The notes: generated by a model not told the origin, from the sequence alone. A stretch of DNA of 64,000 bases from Halomonas sp. M4R1S46 (GCF_025725685.1 NZ_CP107008.1:868001-932000); one strand, 5' to 3'; shown: positions 8,784 to 17,820, counted from the stretch's first letter. Numbers and translations are program-made.

Positions 8784-9106
8784 ACGGCGGGCGATCGACG
8801 TGGCAGGGGGCCGGCGCCGGGGCATCGGCCCTTTTCTACGCAAGAGTCGGGAAAAATACAAAAGTCGGTAAAAATGAAAGTCCTTTATAAACAGATTGTT
8901 AGGTCGGTATGTCGCGAACGTTATGGGAAAGATGTCGCAAACGTTCAATCTTCCCGGGGCGGAATTGGCTATCAATGACGGCCAGGGTGAGAACGCGGCG
9001 GCCAGGATCGGCCGGCTGTCTTCCGCGAGGATGTCGGTGTCGTTTCCAGGATACCGCGCGTTCCACTTTTTCTTAACGTTGTGAAGCCAATCCCCAGGGT
9101 GATGCC
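8784..9106. promoter_or_regulatory. glyA-sox operon control region with two sets of direct repeats
   Basis: This 320-base gap holds no gene. Two near-identical 14-mers, ATGTCGCGAACGTT (8909-8922) and ATGTCGCAAACGTT (8932-8945), are 23 bases apart on the same face of the helix, the classic layout of an AraC-family activator site. Just upstream AGTCGGGAAAAATA (8845-8858) and AGTCGGTAAAAATG (8863-8876) form a second direct repeat with 18-base spacing in an AT-rich island. The first set shares its TGTCGC core with the gbcA/gbcB region. Confidence 0.6.
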
Positions 9107-10405
9107 ATGAACGCCAACAACCTTACAACAGCCGATCCCCAGATCGCCGCCGCCATCGCCGACGAGGTGGCGCGTCAGGAAGCCCACATCGAGCTGATCG
9201 CCTCCGAGAACTACGCCAGTCCCCAGGTCATGGAAGCCCAGGGGAGCCAGCTGACCAACAAGTACGCCGAGGGCTATCCCGGCAAGCGCTACTATGGCGG
9301 TTGCGAGCACGTTGACGTGGTCGAGCAACTGGCCATCGAGCGCGCCTGCGCGCTGTTCGGCGCCGACTACGCCAACGTCCAGCCGCATTCCGGCGCCCAG
9401 GCCAATGCCGCGGCCTTCATGGCCCTGGTCTCGCCCGGCGACACCGTGCTGGGCATGAGCCTGGCCCACGGCGGCCACCTGACCCACGGCGCCGCGCCGA
9501 ACTTCTCCGGCAAGTACTACAACGCCGTGCAGTACGGCCTGAACCCGGACACCGGCGAGATCGACTATGACGAGGTCGAGCGCCTGGCTCACGAGCACCA
9601 GCCCAAGCTGATCATCGCCGGCTTCTCGGCCTACTCCCGGGTCATCAACTGGCGGCGTTTCCGCGACATCGCCGACGCCGTGGGCGCCTGGCTGATGGTC
9701 GACATGGCGCATGTCGCCGGCCTGGTCGCGGCCGGCCACTACCCGAGCCCGCTGCCCCACGCCCATGTGGTGACCACCACCACCCACAAGACCCTGCGCG
9801 GTCCCCGCGGCGGCCTGATCCTCTCCGCCAGCGGCGACGAGGCCCTCTACAAGAAGCTCAACGGCGCAGTCTTCCCGGGCCAGCAGGGCGGCCCGCTGAT
9901 GCACGTCATCGCCGCCAAGGCGGTGGCCTTCCGCGAGGCCATGAGCCAGGACTTCGTGCGCTACCAGGCCCAGGTCATCGACAACGCCCGGGCCATGGCG
10001 CAGGTCTTCGTCGAGCGCGGCTTCGACGTGGTCTCCGGCGGCACCGACGATCACCTCTTCCTGGTCTCGCTGATCAAGCAGGGCGTGACCGGCAAGGACG
10101 CCGATGCCGCCCTGGGCCGGGCGCATATCACCGTCAACAAGAACGCCGTGCCCAATGACCCCCAGAGCCCCTTCGTGACCTCGGGCCTGCGCATCGGCAC
10201 CCCGGCGGTGACCACCCGCGGCTTCGGCCAGGCCGACTGCGAGGCCCTGGCCGGCTGGATCTGCGACATCCTCGACACCCTGGCCGCCGAGACCGACACC
10301 ACCGAGGTCGAGTCCGAGGTGCGTGGCAAGGTCGCCGAGCTGTGCGACCGCCACGCCGTCTATGCCAAGGCCGTCGCCGAGCAGACCGGTACTGCCACCG
10401 CGTGA
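9107..10405 (+). CDS. glyA: Serine hydroxymethyltransferase
   Basis: 432-residue PLP enzyme interconverting glycine plus methylene-THF with serine plus THF. Visible motifs are the N-terminal HIELIASENYASP, the quinone-binding region NVQPHSGAQAN and the PLP lysine in TTTTHKTLRGPRGG at about residue 228. As first gene of the glyA-soxBDAG-purU operon it consumes exactly the glycine and methylene-THF that sarcosine oxidase makes, so it is probably the catabolic SHMT copy rather than the only housekeeping one. Confidence 0.97.
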   Translation: MNANNLTTADPQIAAAIADEVARQEAHIELIASENYASPQVMEAQGSQLTNKYAEGYPGKRYYGGCEHVDVVEQLAIERACALFGADYANVQPHSGAQANAAAFMALVSPGDTVLGMSLAHGGHLTHGAAPNFSGKYYNAVQYGLNPDTGEIDYDEVERLAHEHQPKLIIAGFSAYSRVINWRRFRDIADAVGAWLMVDMAHVAGLVAAGHYPSPLPHAHVVTTTTHKTLRGPRGGLILSASGDEALYKKLNGAVFPGQQGGPLMHVIAAKAVAFREAMSQDFVRYQAQVIDNARAMAQVFVERGFDVVSGGTDDHLFLVSLIKQGVTGKDADAALGRAHITVNKNAVPNDPQSPFVTSGLRIGTPAVTTRGFGQADCEALAGWICDILDTLAAETDTTEVESEVRGKVAELCDRHAVYAKAVAEQTGTATA

Positions 10406-10411
10406 GCCCGT

Positions 10412-10432
10412 TCCCGCCGGCCCCCGGCGGGA
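10412..10432 (+). other. Intergenic stem-loop between glyA and soxB
   Basis: A 9-bp perfect stem (TCCCGCCGG, loop CCC, CCGGCGGGA) lies seven bases after the glyA stop, without a T tract. It probably stabilises the glyA message or tunes readthrough into soxB. Confidence 0.5.
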
Positions 10433-10449
10433 CCCTCGAGGAGATATCT

Positions 10450-11700
10450 ATGCAACGTTATTCAGGCTTCGGGCTGGTCAAGCACGCACTCAGCCACCAC
10501 GAGAACTGGCAGCGCCAGTGGCGCAACCCCACGCCCAAGAAGGCGTACGACGTCATCATCATCGGTGGTGGCGGCCATGGCCTGGGGACCGCCTATTACC
10601 TGGCCAAGGAATTCGGCATCAAGAATGTCGCCGTGATCGAGAAGGGCTGGCTGGGCGGCGGCAATACCGCCCGCAACACCACCATCGTCCGTTCCAACTA
10701 CCTGTGGGACGAGGCGGCGGCCCTCTACGAGCACTCCATGAAGCTGTGGGAGGGGCTGTCCCAGGACCTCAACTACAACGTCATGTTCTCCCAGCGCGGC
10801 GTGCTCAACCTGGGCCATACCCTGCAGGACATGCGTGACATCCAGCGCCGGGTCAACGCCAACCGCCTGAACGGCATCGACGGCGAGGTGCTCGACGCCA
10901 AGGGCGTCCAGGAGCTGGTGCCGATCATGGACTGCTCGAAGAACGCCCGCTATCCGGTGCTCGGCGCCTCCTGGCAGCCACGGGCTGGCGTGGCCCGCCA
11001 CGATGCCGTGGCCTGGGGCTTCGCCCGTGCCGCCGACGCCCATGGCGTGGACATCCTGCAGCAGACCGAGGTCACCGGCTTCAAGATCCGTGACGGCCAG
11101 GTCTACGGGGTGCACACCAACCGCGGCGACATCGAGGCCAAGACCGTCGGCTGCGTGACCGCCGGCAACTCCGGCGTGCTGGCCGGCATGGCGGGCATCA
11201 AGCTGCCGCTGGAGTCGCATCCGCTGCAGGCGCTGGTCTCCGAGCCCCTCAAGCCGGTGCTCGACACCGTGGTGATGTCCAACCACGTGCACGGCTACAT
11301 CAGCCAGTCCGACAAGGGCGACCTGGTCATCGGCGCGGGCATCGACGGCTACAACGGCTACGGGCAGCGCGGCAGCTACCCCACCGTGGAGCACACCCTG
11401 CAGGCCATCGTGGAGATGTTCCCGATCTTCTCCCGGGTGCGCATGAACCGCCAGTGGGGCGGCATCGTCGACACCTGCCCGGACGCCTGCCCGATCCTCT
11501 CCAAGACCAAGGTCAAGGGGCTGTACTTCAACTGTGGCTGGGGCACCGGCGGCTTCAAGGCCACCCCGGGATCGGCCCATGTGTTCGCCGCCAGCCTCGC
11601 CAAGGGCGAGATGCACCCGATCGCCGAGCCGTTCTCCATCGATCGCTTCAACACCGGAGCGCTGGTCGACGAGCACGGCGCCGCCGGCGTGGCCCACTAA
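10450..11700 (+). CDS. soxB: Sarcosine oxidase, beta subunit
   Basis: 416 residues, the family size; ATG 10450 has GAGGAG eight bases upstream. The N terminus carries the FAD Rossmann motif VIIIGGGGHGLGTAYYLA at about 36-53. The RHDAVAWG motif near residue 183 lies in the region where heterotetrameric sarcosine oxidases attach FMN covalently. With SoxD, SoxA and SoxG it forms the cytosolic enzyme that oxidises sarcosine to glycine, yielding methylene-THF and hydrogen peroxide. Confidence 0.96.
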   Translation: MQRYSGFGLVKHALSHHENWQRQWRNPTPKKAYDVIIIGGGGHGLGTAYYLAKEFGIKNVAVIEKGWLGGGNTARNTTIVRSNYLWDEAAALYEHSMKLWEGLSQDLNYNVMFSQRGVLNLGHTLQDMRDIQRRVNANRLNGIDGEVLDAKGVQELVPIMDCSKNARYPVLGASWQPRAGVARHDAVAWGFARAADAHGVDILQQTEVTGFKIRDGQVYGVHTNRGDIEAKTVGCVTAGNSGVLAGMAGIKLPLESHPLQALVSEPLKPVLDTVVMSNHVHGYISQSDKGDLVIGAGIDGYNGYGQRGSYPTVEHTLQAIVEMFPIFSRVRMNRQWGGIVDTCPDACPILSKTKVKGLYFNCGWGTGGFKATPGSAHVFAASLAKGEMHPIAEPFSIDRFNTGALVDEHGAAGVAH

Positions 11701-11712
11701 GGAGATTCCGCC

Positions 11713-12063
11713 ATGTTCTATATCCATTGCCCCTATTGCGGCGAGCTCCGGGAGGAGGAGGAATTTCATCCCAAGGGCCAGGCGCATATCGCCCGCCCCG
11801 CGGACCCCGCGGCCTGCAGCGACGAGGAATGGGGCGACTACCTGTTCTTCCGCGACAACCCCCGCGGCATCCATCACGAGCTGTGGGTGCACGCCGTGGG
11901 CTGCCGCAAGTTCTTCAATATCACCCGTCACACCGTGACCTACGAGATCCTCGAGACCTACAAGATGGGCGAGCAGCCGAGGTTCACCGCCGAGGATCCC
12001 GAGGGGCGCCTGTCCCAGGACGGCATCGAACCGGCATCGCTTCGTGAAGGAGTCCGCGCATGA
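11713..12063 (+). CDS. soxD: Sarcosine oxidase, delta subunit
   Basis: 116 residues, the small zinc-binding subunit of heterotetrameric sarcosine oxidase. The N terminus MFYIHCPYCGE and the HAVGCRKFF segment provide the cysteine and histidine ligands typical of SoxD. Its stop overlaps the soxA start as ATGA, which indicates translational coupling. Confidence 0.95.
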   Translation: MFYIHCPYCGELREEEEFHPKGQAHIARPADPAACSDEEWGDYLFFRDNPRGIHHELWVHAVGCRKFFNITRHTVTYEILETYKMGEQPRFTAEDPEGRLSQDGIEPASLREGVRA

Positions 12064-15000
12064 GTCAGCTCAATCGTCTCGCCCGGGGCGGGCGCATCGA
12101 CCGCTCCCGCAAGCTGAACTTCACCTTCAACGGCAAGCGCTATCAGGGCCATGCCGGCGATACCCTGGCATCGGCGCTGCTCGCCAATGGTGTCGATATT
12201 GTCAACCGCAGCTTCAAGTACTCGCGCCCCCGCGGCATCGTCGCCGCCGGCGCCGAGGAGCCCAATGCGGTGGTCCAGCTCGGCAAGACCGAGGCGGGCC
12301 AGGTGCCCAACGTGCGGGCCACCCAGCAAGCGCTGTTCGACGGCCTGGAGGCGCGCAGCACCAACGGCTGGCCGAACGTCCAGCGCGACCTGATGAGCCT
12401 GGTCGGCAAGCTGGGCGGCCAGTTCATGCCGCCGGGGTTCTACTACAAGACCTTCATGGCCCCGGCCTCCCTGTGGATGACCTACGAGAAGTACATCCGC
12501 AAGAGCGCGGGCCTGGGGCGCAGCCCCATGGAGAACGACCCGGACATCTACGACCACCTGCACCAGCACTGCGACGTGCTGGTGATCGGCGCCGGTCCGG
12601 CGGGCCTCACCGCGGCCCTGGCCGCGGCGCGCAGCGGTGCGCGGGTGATCCTGGTCGATGAGCAGGAGGAGATGGGCGGCTCGCTGCTGGATACCCGCGA
12701 GCTGCTCGACGACAAGCCGGCGGATCAGTGGGTCACCGAGGCCCTGAAGGAACTGGCCGGCCTGGACAACGTCACCCTGCTGCCGCGCACCACCGCCAAC
12801 GGCTATCACGACCACCACTTCGTGACCCTCCACGAGCGGCGTACCGAGCATCTCGCCGAGACCGCCCCGCTCAAGGACGGTCGTCGCCAGGTGCGCTCGC
12901 GCATGCACCGCGTGCGCGCCGGCCGCGTCGTGCTGGCCACCGGCGCCCACGAGCGCCCGCTGGTCTATGGCAACAACGACGTGCCGGGCAACCTGCTGGC
13001 CGGGGCGGTCTCGACCTATGTCCGTCGCTATGGCGTCGTGCCGGGCAAGCGGCTGGTGCTCTCCACCAGCAACGACCATGCCTATCGCGCCGCCCTGGAC
13101 TGGCTGGAGAGCGGTTGCGAGGTGGTGGCCATCGCCGACGCCCGCGCCAACCCCGACGGCGAGCTGGTCGAGCAGGCCCGGGCCCTGGGGATCCGCATCA
13201 TCACCGGCAGCGCGGTGATCGAGGCCAAGGGCGAGAGCCGGGTCAACGGGGCGCGGGTGGCGAAGGTCGACCTGGACGGCTTCCGGGTCGCCGGCGCCGC
13301 CGAGACCCTGGACTGCGACACCATCGCCAGCTCCGGCGGTTACAGCCCGGTCATCCACCTGGCCTCCCACACCGGCGGCCGGCCGACCTGGCGGGATGAC
13401 ATCCTCGGCTTCGTGCCCACCCTGGTGAAGGGCGTGAGCGCGGCCGGCGGTGCCCAGGGTATCTATGCCACCGGCGAGGTGCTGGCCGACGGCGTCGAAG
13501 CGGGCCGCCAGGCAGCCACGGAAACCGGCTTCTCGGCGGCCTCGGTGAGCCTGCCCCGGGTTGCCGTACGTCGCGACGGCGCGGCCGTGGGCCTCTACCA
13601 GGTGCCCCACGAGAAGCCGACCCTGCGCGGGCCCAAGCAGTTCGTCGACCTGCAGAACGACGTCACCGCGGCGGGCATCGAGGTGGCCACTCGCGAGGGC
13701 TTCGAGTCCATCGAGCACGTCAAGCGCTACACCGCCATGGGCTTCGGTACCGACCAGGGCAAGCTCGGCAACATCAATGGCATGGCCATCGCCGCCCGCC
13801 TGTTGGGTCGCTCGATCCCCGAGGTCGGCACCACGGTGTTCCGTCCCAACTACACGCCGGTGACCTTCGGCGCCATCGTCGGCCGTCACTGCCGCGAGCT
13901 GTTCGATCCCGAGCGCTACACCGCGATGCACCAGTGGCACGTGGAGCACGGCGCCGAGTTCGAGGAGGTGGGTCAGTGGAAGCGTCCCTGGTACTTCCCG
14001 CGCAAGGTCAACGGCAAGACCGAGACCATGCACGAGGCGGTGGCCCGGGAGTGCCGGGCGGTGCGCGAGGCGGTGGGTATCCTGGATGCCTCCACCCTGG
14101 GCAAGATCGACATCCAGGGCCCGGATGCCCGCGAGTTCCTGGGTCGGGTCTACACCAACAAGTGGGCCAAGCTGGCCCCGGGGCGCGTGCGCTACGGGCT
14201 GATGTGCAAGGACGACGGCATGGTGTTCGACGACGGCACCACCAGCTGCCTGGGCGAGAACCACTTCCTGATGACCACCACCACCGGCGGTGCCGCCGGC
14301 GTGCTGGAGTGGCTGGAACTGTGGCACCAGACCGAGTGGCCGGAGCTCGACGTCTACTTCACCTCGGTGACCGATCACTGGGCGACCATGACCGTCACCG
14401 GGCCGGAGGCACGCAAGCTGATGTCGGAACTCACCGACATCGACCTGGACAAGGAAGCGTTCAAGTTCATGGACTGGCGCGAGGGCAGCGTGGCCGGCGT
14501 GCCGGCGCGGGTGTTCCGCATCTCCTTCACCGGCGAGCTGGCCTACGAGATCAACGTCCAGGCCAACTATGCCCTGCATGTCTGGGAGACGCTGTTCGCG
14601 CATGGCGAGAAGTACGGCCTGACGCCCTACGGCACCGAGACCATGCACGTGCTGCGCGCCGAGAAGGGTTTCATCATCGCCGGTCAGGACACCGACGGCT
14701 CGGTGACCCCGGAGGACCTCGGCATGCACTGGGCGGTCGGCTACGACAAGCCGTTCTCCTGGATCGGCCAGCGGGCACTGACCCGGCCGGATACCGCGCG
14801 CACCGACCGCAAGCAGCTGGTGGGCCTCAAGCCCAGGGACGCCAAGGTGGTGCTGGAGGAGGGTGCGCAGATCGTCTTCGACCCGAAACACGCCATCCCC
14901 ATGCCCATGGTGGGGCACGTGACCTCGAGCTACTACAGCCCGACCCTCGACTCGGGCTTCGCCCTGGCGGTGGTCAAGGGCGGTCAGCAGAAGATGGGCG

Positions 15001-15098
15001 AGACCGTCTATCTGCCCATGGCCGACGGCCAGGTCCATGAGGCCGAGATCGTCAGCCCCATCTTCCTCGATCCCAAGGGAGAGCGTCAGAATGTCTAA
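12060..15098 (+). CDS. soxA: Sarcosine oxidase, alpha subunit
   Basis: 1012 residues. Order of domains: an N-terminal ferredoxin-like fold (about 20-100, FTFNGKRYQGHAGDTLASAL); an NAD-binding dinucleotide fold with VIGAGPAGLTAA at about 175-186; and a C-terminal aminomethyltransferase (GcvT-like) domain from about residue 620 that holds THF and captures the sarcosine methyl carbon as methylene-THF. The start overlaps soxD by four bases and the end overlaps soxG by eight, so the three subunits are translationally coupled. Confidence 0.96.
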   Translation: MSQLNRLARGGRIDRSRKLNFTFNGKRYQGHAGDTLASALLANGVDIVNRSFKYSRPRGIVAAGAEEPNAVVQLGKTEAGQVPNVRATQQALFDGLEARSTNGWPNVQRDLMSLVGKLGGQFMPPGFYYKTFMAPASLWMTYEKYIRKSAGLGRSPMENDPDIYDHLHQHCDVLVIGAGPAGLTAALAAARSGARVILVDEQEEMGGSLLDTRELLDDKPADQWVTEALKELAGLDNVTLLPRTTANGYHDHHFVTLHERRTEHLAETAPLKDGRRQVRSRMHRVRAGRVVLATGAHERPLVYGNNDVPGNLLAGAVSTYVRRYGVVPGKRLVLSTSNDHAYRAALDWLESGCEVVAIADARANPDGELVEQARALGIRIITGSAVIEAKGESRVNGARVAKVDLDGFRVAGAAETLDCDTIASSGGYSPVIHLASHTGGRPTWRDDILGFVPTLVKGVSAAGGAQGIYATGEVLADGVEAGRQAATETGFSAASVSLPRVAVRRDGAAVGLYQVPHEKPTLRGPKQFVDLQNDVTAAGIEVATREGFESIEHVKRYTAMGFGTDQGKLGNINGMAIAARLLGRSIPEVGTTVFRPNYTPVTFGAIVGRHCRELFDPERYTAMHQWHVEHGAEFEEVGQWKRPWYFPRKVNGKTETMHEAVARECRAVREAVGILDASTLGKIDIQGPDAREFLGRVYTNKWAKLAPGRVRYGLMCKDDGMVFDDGTTSCLGENHFLMTTTTGGAAGVLEWLELWHQTEWPELDVYFTSVTDHWATMTVTGPEARKLMSELTDIDLDKEAFKFMDWREGSVAGVPARVFRISFTGELAYEINVQANYALHVWETLFAHGEKYGLTPYGTETMHVLRAEKGFIIAGQDTDGSVTPEDLGMHWAVGYDKPFSWIGQRALTRPDTARTDRKQLVGLKPRDAKVVLEEGAQIVFDPKHAIPMPMVGHVTSSYYSPTLDSGFALAVVKGGQQKMGETVYLPMADGQVHEAEIVSPIFLDPKGERQNV

Positions 15099-15726
15099 CG
15101 TCGCAACCTTCGATACCCGCACCGAGGCCAAGATCCCGGTGGAGTCGCCGCTGGCCTATTCCTACCGCCGCTCGGGGGCCCCGGCCCCCACCGGCAAGAG
15201 CCGGGTGGTGCTGCGCGAGCGGCCCTTCCTCGGCCACCTGATCCTGCGCGGTGGCGCCATCGTCCTCGACGAGGCGGTGCGCGAGGTGCTCGGTGTCTCG
15301 CTGCCGGGCGAGCCCCAGGGCCTGGTCCATGACGCCGACGGCGAGCGCAGCGTCCAGTGGCTGTCGCCGGACGAGTGGCTGGTCATCGTGCCCGGTGGCG
15401 AGGAGTTCACGCTCGAGAACCGGCTGCGCGAGGCCCTGGGCGATGCCCACTTCGCCATCAGCAACGCCAGCGGCGGCCAGACCCTGGTCGAGCTCGAGGG
15501 CGAGGCCGCCCGCGAGCTGTTGATGAAGTCGGTGATCTACGACGTCCATCCCAGCCACTTCCCGGTGGGCAAGGGCGTGACCACCGTGTTCGCCAAGACC
15601 ACGGTGATCCTGCGCCGGCCCGCCGAGGACCGCTGGGAGCTGGTGGTGCGCCGCAGCTTCGCCGACTACACCTATCGCTGGCTGCTCGACGCCGGTGAGG
15701 AGTACGGTATCGGCGTGGAGCGCTGA
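15091..15726 (+). CDS. soxG: Sarcosine oxidase, gamma subunit
   Basis: 211 residues from ATG 15091, which is inside the last codons of soxA and follows GGGAG. The sequence shows SoxG features such as SLPGEPQGLV, QWLSPDEWLV and the C-terminal RRSFADYTYRWLLDAG. It is the structural small subunit of the sarcosine oxidase complex and the last sox gene before purU. Confidence 0.94.
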   Translation: MSNVATFDTRTEAKIPVESPLAYSYRRSGAPAPTGKSRVVLRERPFLGHLILRGGAIVLDEAVREVLGVSLPGEPQGLVHDADGERSVQWLSPDEWLVIVPGGEEFTLENRLREALGDAHFAISNASGGQTLVELEGEAARELLMKSVIYDVHPSHFPVGKGVTTVFAKTTVILRRPAEDRWELVVRRSFADYTYRWLLDAGEEYGIGVER

Positions 15727-15755
15727 TTCCGGCCTCTTCCCTCACGTGCGTTTTC

Positions 15756-15777
15756 AGGCCGGGGCTCGCCCCGGCCT
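15756..15777 (+). other. Stem-loop between soxG and purU
   Basis: AGGCCGGGG, loop CTCG, CCCCGGCCT gives a 9-bp stem immediately before the purU ribosome site. There is no T run after it, so it may be an attenuating or message-stabilising hairpin rather than a full terminator. Confidence 0.5.
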
Positions 15778-15797
15778 GCTTCGTCAGGAGACATCCC

Positions 15798-16664
15798 ATG
15801 AGCCGTAATGCCGATACCTGGATCCTCACGGCCCAGTGTCCCAGCCGGTTGGGCACCGTGGACGTGGTCACCCGCTTCCTCAAGGAGCGCCGCTGCTACA
15901 TCACCGAGCAGCAGTCCTTCGACGACCGCCACGCCGAGCGCTTCTTCATCCGCACCGAGTTTTACCCCCAGGACGCCGACTTCGACGCCGAGGCCTTCCA
16001 GGCTGCCTTCGCCGCCCGGGCCGGGGAGTTCGAGATGGTCTTCGAGCTGACCGCCCCGGACGCGCGGATGCCGGTGGTGATCATGGTCTCCAAGGCGGAT
16101 CACTGTCTGAACGACCTGCTGTATCGCTACCGCACCGGTCAGCTGCCCATCGACATCCGCGCGGTGGTCTCCAACCATCCGGACCTCGAGGCCTTGGCCA
16201 GCTGGCATGGCCTGCCCTATTACCACTTCCCGATCACCGCGGACACCAAGGCCGAGCAGGAGGCCCGGGTCTGGAGCGTGATCGAGGAGACCGGCGCCGA
16301 GCTGGTGATCCTGGCCCGCTACATGCAGGTGCTGTCCAGCGGGATGTGCGAGAAACTCGCCGGCCGCGCCATCAATATCCACCATTCGCTGCTGCCCGGC
16401 TTCAAGGGCGCCAAGCCCTATCACCAGGCCTACGAGAAGGGCGTCAAGCTGGTCGGGGCCACCGCCCACTACATCAATGACGACCTCGACGAGGGACCGA
16501 TCATCACCCAGGGCGTGGAACCCGTCAGCCATGCCGACTACCCGGAGGACCTGGTGGCCAAGGGGCGGGACGTGGAGTGCCTGACCCTGGCCCGGGCGGT
16601 GGCCTACCACGTGGAGCGGCGGGCCTTCCTGCACAAGCGCCGCACGGTGGTGTTCACCCGCTAG
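15798..16664 (+). CDS. purU: Formyltetrahydrofolate deformylase
   Basis: 288 residues; hydrolyses 10-formyl-THF to formate and THF. An N-terminal ACT domain (about 8-85, TAQCPSRLGTVDVVTRFL) precedes a formyltransferase fold with the catalytic motif INIHHSLLPGFKGAKPYHQA near residue 192 and ATAHYINDDLDEGPII near 220. Start ATG follows AGGAGA. Placed after the sox genes it regenerates THF when demethylation floods the folate pool, handing formate to the FDH at the left edge. The last 24 codons form the first copy of a 113-bp tandem repeat. Confidence 0.95.
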   Translation: MSRNADTWILTAQCPSRLGTVDVVTRFLKERRCYITEQQSFDDRHAERFFIRTEFYPQDADFDAEAFQAAFAARAGEFEMVFELTAPDARMPVVIMVSKADHCLNDLLYRYRTGQLPIDIRAVVSNHPDLEALASWHGLPYYHFPITADTKAEQEARVWSVIEETGAELVILARYMQVLSSGMCEKLAGRAINIHHSLLPGFKGAKPYHQAYEKGVKLVGATAHYINDDLDEGPIITQGVEPVSHADYPEDLVAKGRDVECLTLARAVAYHVERRAFLHKRRTVVFTR

Positions 16665-16873
16665 CCGGTCGCGAGACGGCGGGAGTGCCGCTGGCCCCTG
16701 CCGCCCGGGCGGTGGCCTACCACGTGGAGCGGCGGGCCTTCCTGCACAAGCGCCGCACGGTGGTGTTCACCCGCTAGCCGGTCGCGAGACGGCGGGAGTG
16801 CCGCTGGCCCCTGTCGCCCGGGCGGTGGCCCACCACGTGGAGCGGCGGGCCTTCCTGCACAAGCGCCGCACGG
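16591..16873. repeat. 113-bp tandem repeat derived from the purU 3' end (about 2.5 copies)
   Basis: Copies begin at 16591, 16704 and 16817. Copy 1 covers the end of purU with its stop codon and 39 following bases. Copy 2 is identical to copy 1 except for one base. Copy 3 follows for about 57 bases (to 16873) with one visible difference, then diverges. Copies 2 and 3 are out of the purU frame context, after its stop, and are not expected to be translated. The array lies in the gap before the convergent EamA gene and fills the whole 256-base interval with the divergent tail of copy 3. Confidence 0.95.
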
Positions 16874-16920
16874 CGATGTTCCTCGGTCGGGCGGCGGGCA
16901 GGCCGCCGGGCCGTCCGCCA

Positions 16921-17820
16921 TTAGGGGCGGCCCCGCACCGCCATCACCACCCCGGTGATGGCCACGGCCATGCCGATCAGCGAGAGTGCCGGGAGCCGCT
17001 CATCGAACAGCCACCAGGCCTCCAGGGCGGTGGCCGGCGGCACCAGGTAGAAGAGGCTCGCCACCCGGGAGGCCTCGCCGCGCTCGATCAGGGTCATCAG
17101 CAGCAGGATGGCGCTGATCGACAGCACCAGCACCAGCCAGCCCAGCGTCAGCAGGAAGGTCGGCGTCCAGTCGATCGCCCGGGTCTCGAAGGTCAGGGCA
17201 CCCAGTCCCAGCAGTGCGCCGGCGCCCAGATACTGCGCCACGGTACCGCCCAGCAGCGGCATGCCGGCGCAGAAGTGCTTCTGGTAGAGCGTGCCCAGCG
17301 AGATCCCCACCAGTGCCACCACCACGGCGCCCAGGGCCGCCACGCCGAACCCCGCGAAGAGGGCCGTGCCCGGGTCCCGCTTGCCGCCCAGCACCAGGGC
17401 GACCCCGACCAGCCCGACCACTAGCCCCAGCCACTGCCGAGGCACCAGCCGCTCGCCCAGCAGCGGGCCCGAGAGGGCCGCCGTGAGCAAGGGCTGTAGC
17501 CCCACCAGCAGCGAGGCCAGGCCGGCCGGCATGCCCAGCTCGATGCCGTAGAAGACCCCGCCCAGGTAGGCGCCATGCACCAGCAGGCCGGAGACGGCGG
17601 CATGCCCCCAGAGCGCGGGACTGCGCGGCCAGTCGCCGCCCAGCAGGATCACCAGTGGCACCAGCAGCAACAGGGTCAGGACGAAGCGAACGGACAGGAA
17701 GGTGAAGGGTTCGGCGTAGGGCAGGCCGAACTTGGCCCCGATGAAGCCGGTGCTCCACAGGGCGACGAACAGCAGGGGCATGGCGGCCAGCCAGGCTCGC
17801 CGGTGACGTTCCATTGTCAT
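16921..17820 (-). CDS. EamA/DMT-family inner-membrane transporter
   Basis: About 299 residues from ATG 17820 (ATG 17814 is also possible; the open frame runs to 17961 but that part covers the promoter of the next gene). It shows roughly ten hydrophobic segments in two related halves, with the EamA signature LLFVALWSTGFIGAKFGLPYAEPF at the start split over the first helix. Members export amino acids or metabolites; the substrate cannot be told from sequence. It is convergent with purU and divergent from the DUF4168 gene. Confidence 0.85.
   Translation of the reverse strand: MTMERHRRAWLAAMPLLFVALWSTGFIGAKFGLPYAEPFTFLSVRFVLTLLLLVPLVILLGGDWPRSPALWGHAAVSGLLVHGAYLGGVFYGIELGMPAGLASLLVGLQPLLTAALSGPLLGERLVPRQWLGLVVGLVGVALVLGGKRDPGTALFAGFGVAALGAVVVALVGISLGTLYQKHFCAGMPLLGGTVAQYLGAGALLGLGALTFETRAIDWTPTFLLTLGWLVLVLSISAILLLMTLIERGEASRVASLFYLVPPATALEAWWLFDERLPALSLIGMAVAITGVVMAVRGRP

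Noticed and set aside
16577..16777. Small gene ending like PurU
   Set aside because: It is produced by the second copy of the 113-bp repeat read out of the purU context; no start signal or independent function.
16591..16873. CRISPR-like array
   Set aside because: The repeats are contiguous, 113 bases long and derived from purU coding sequence; there are no spacers.
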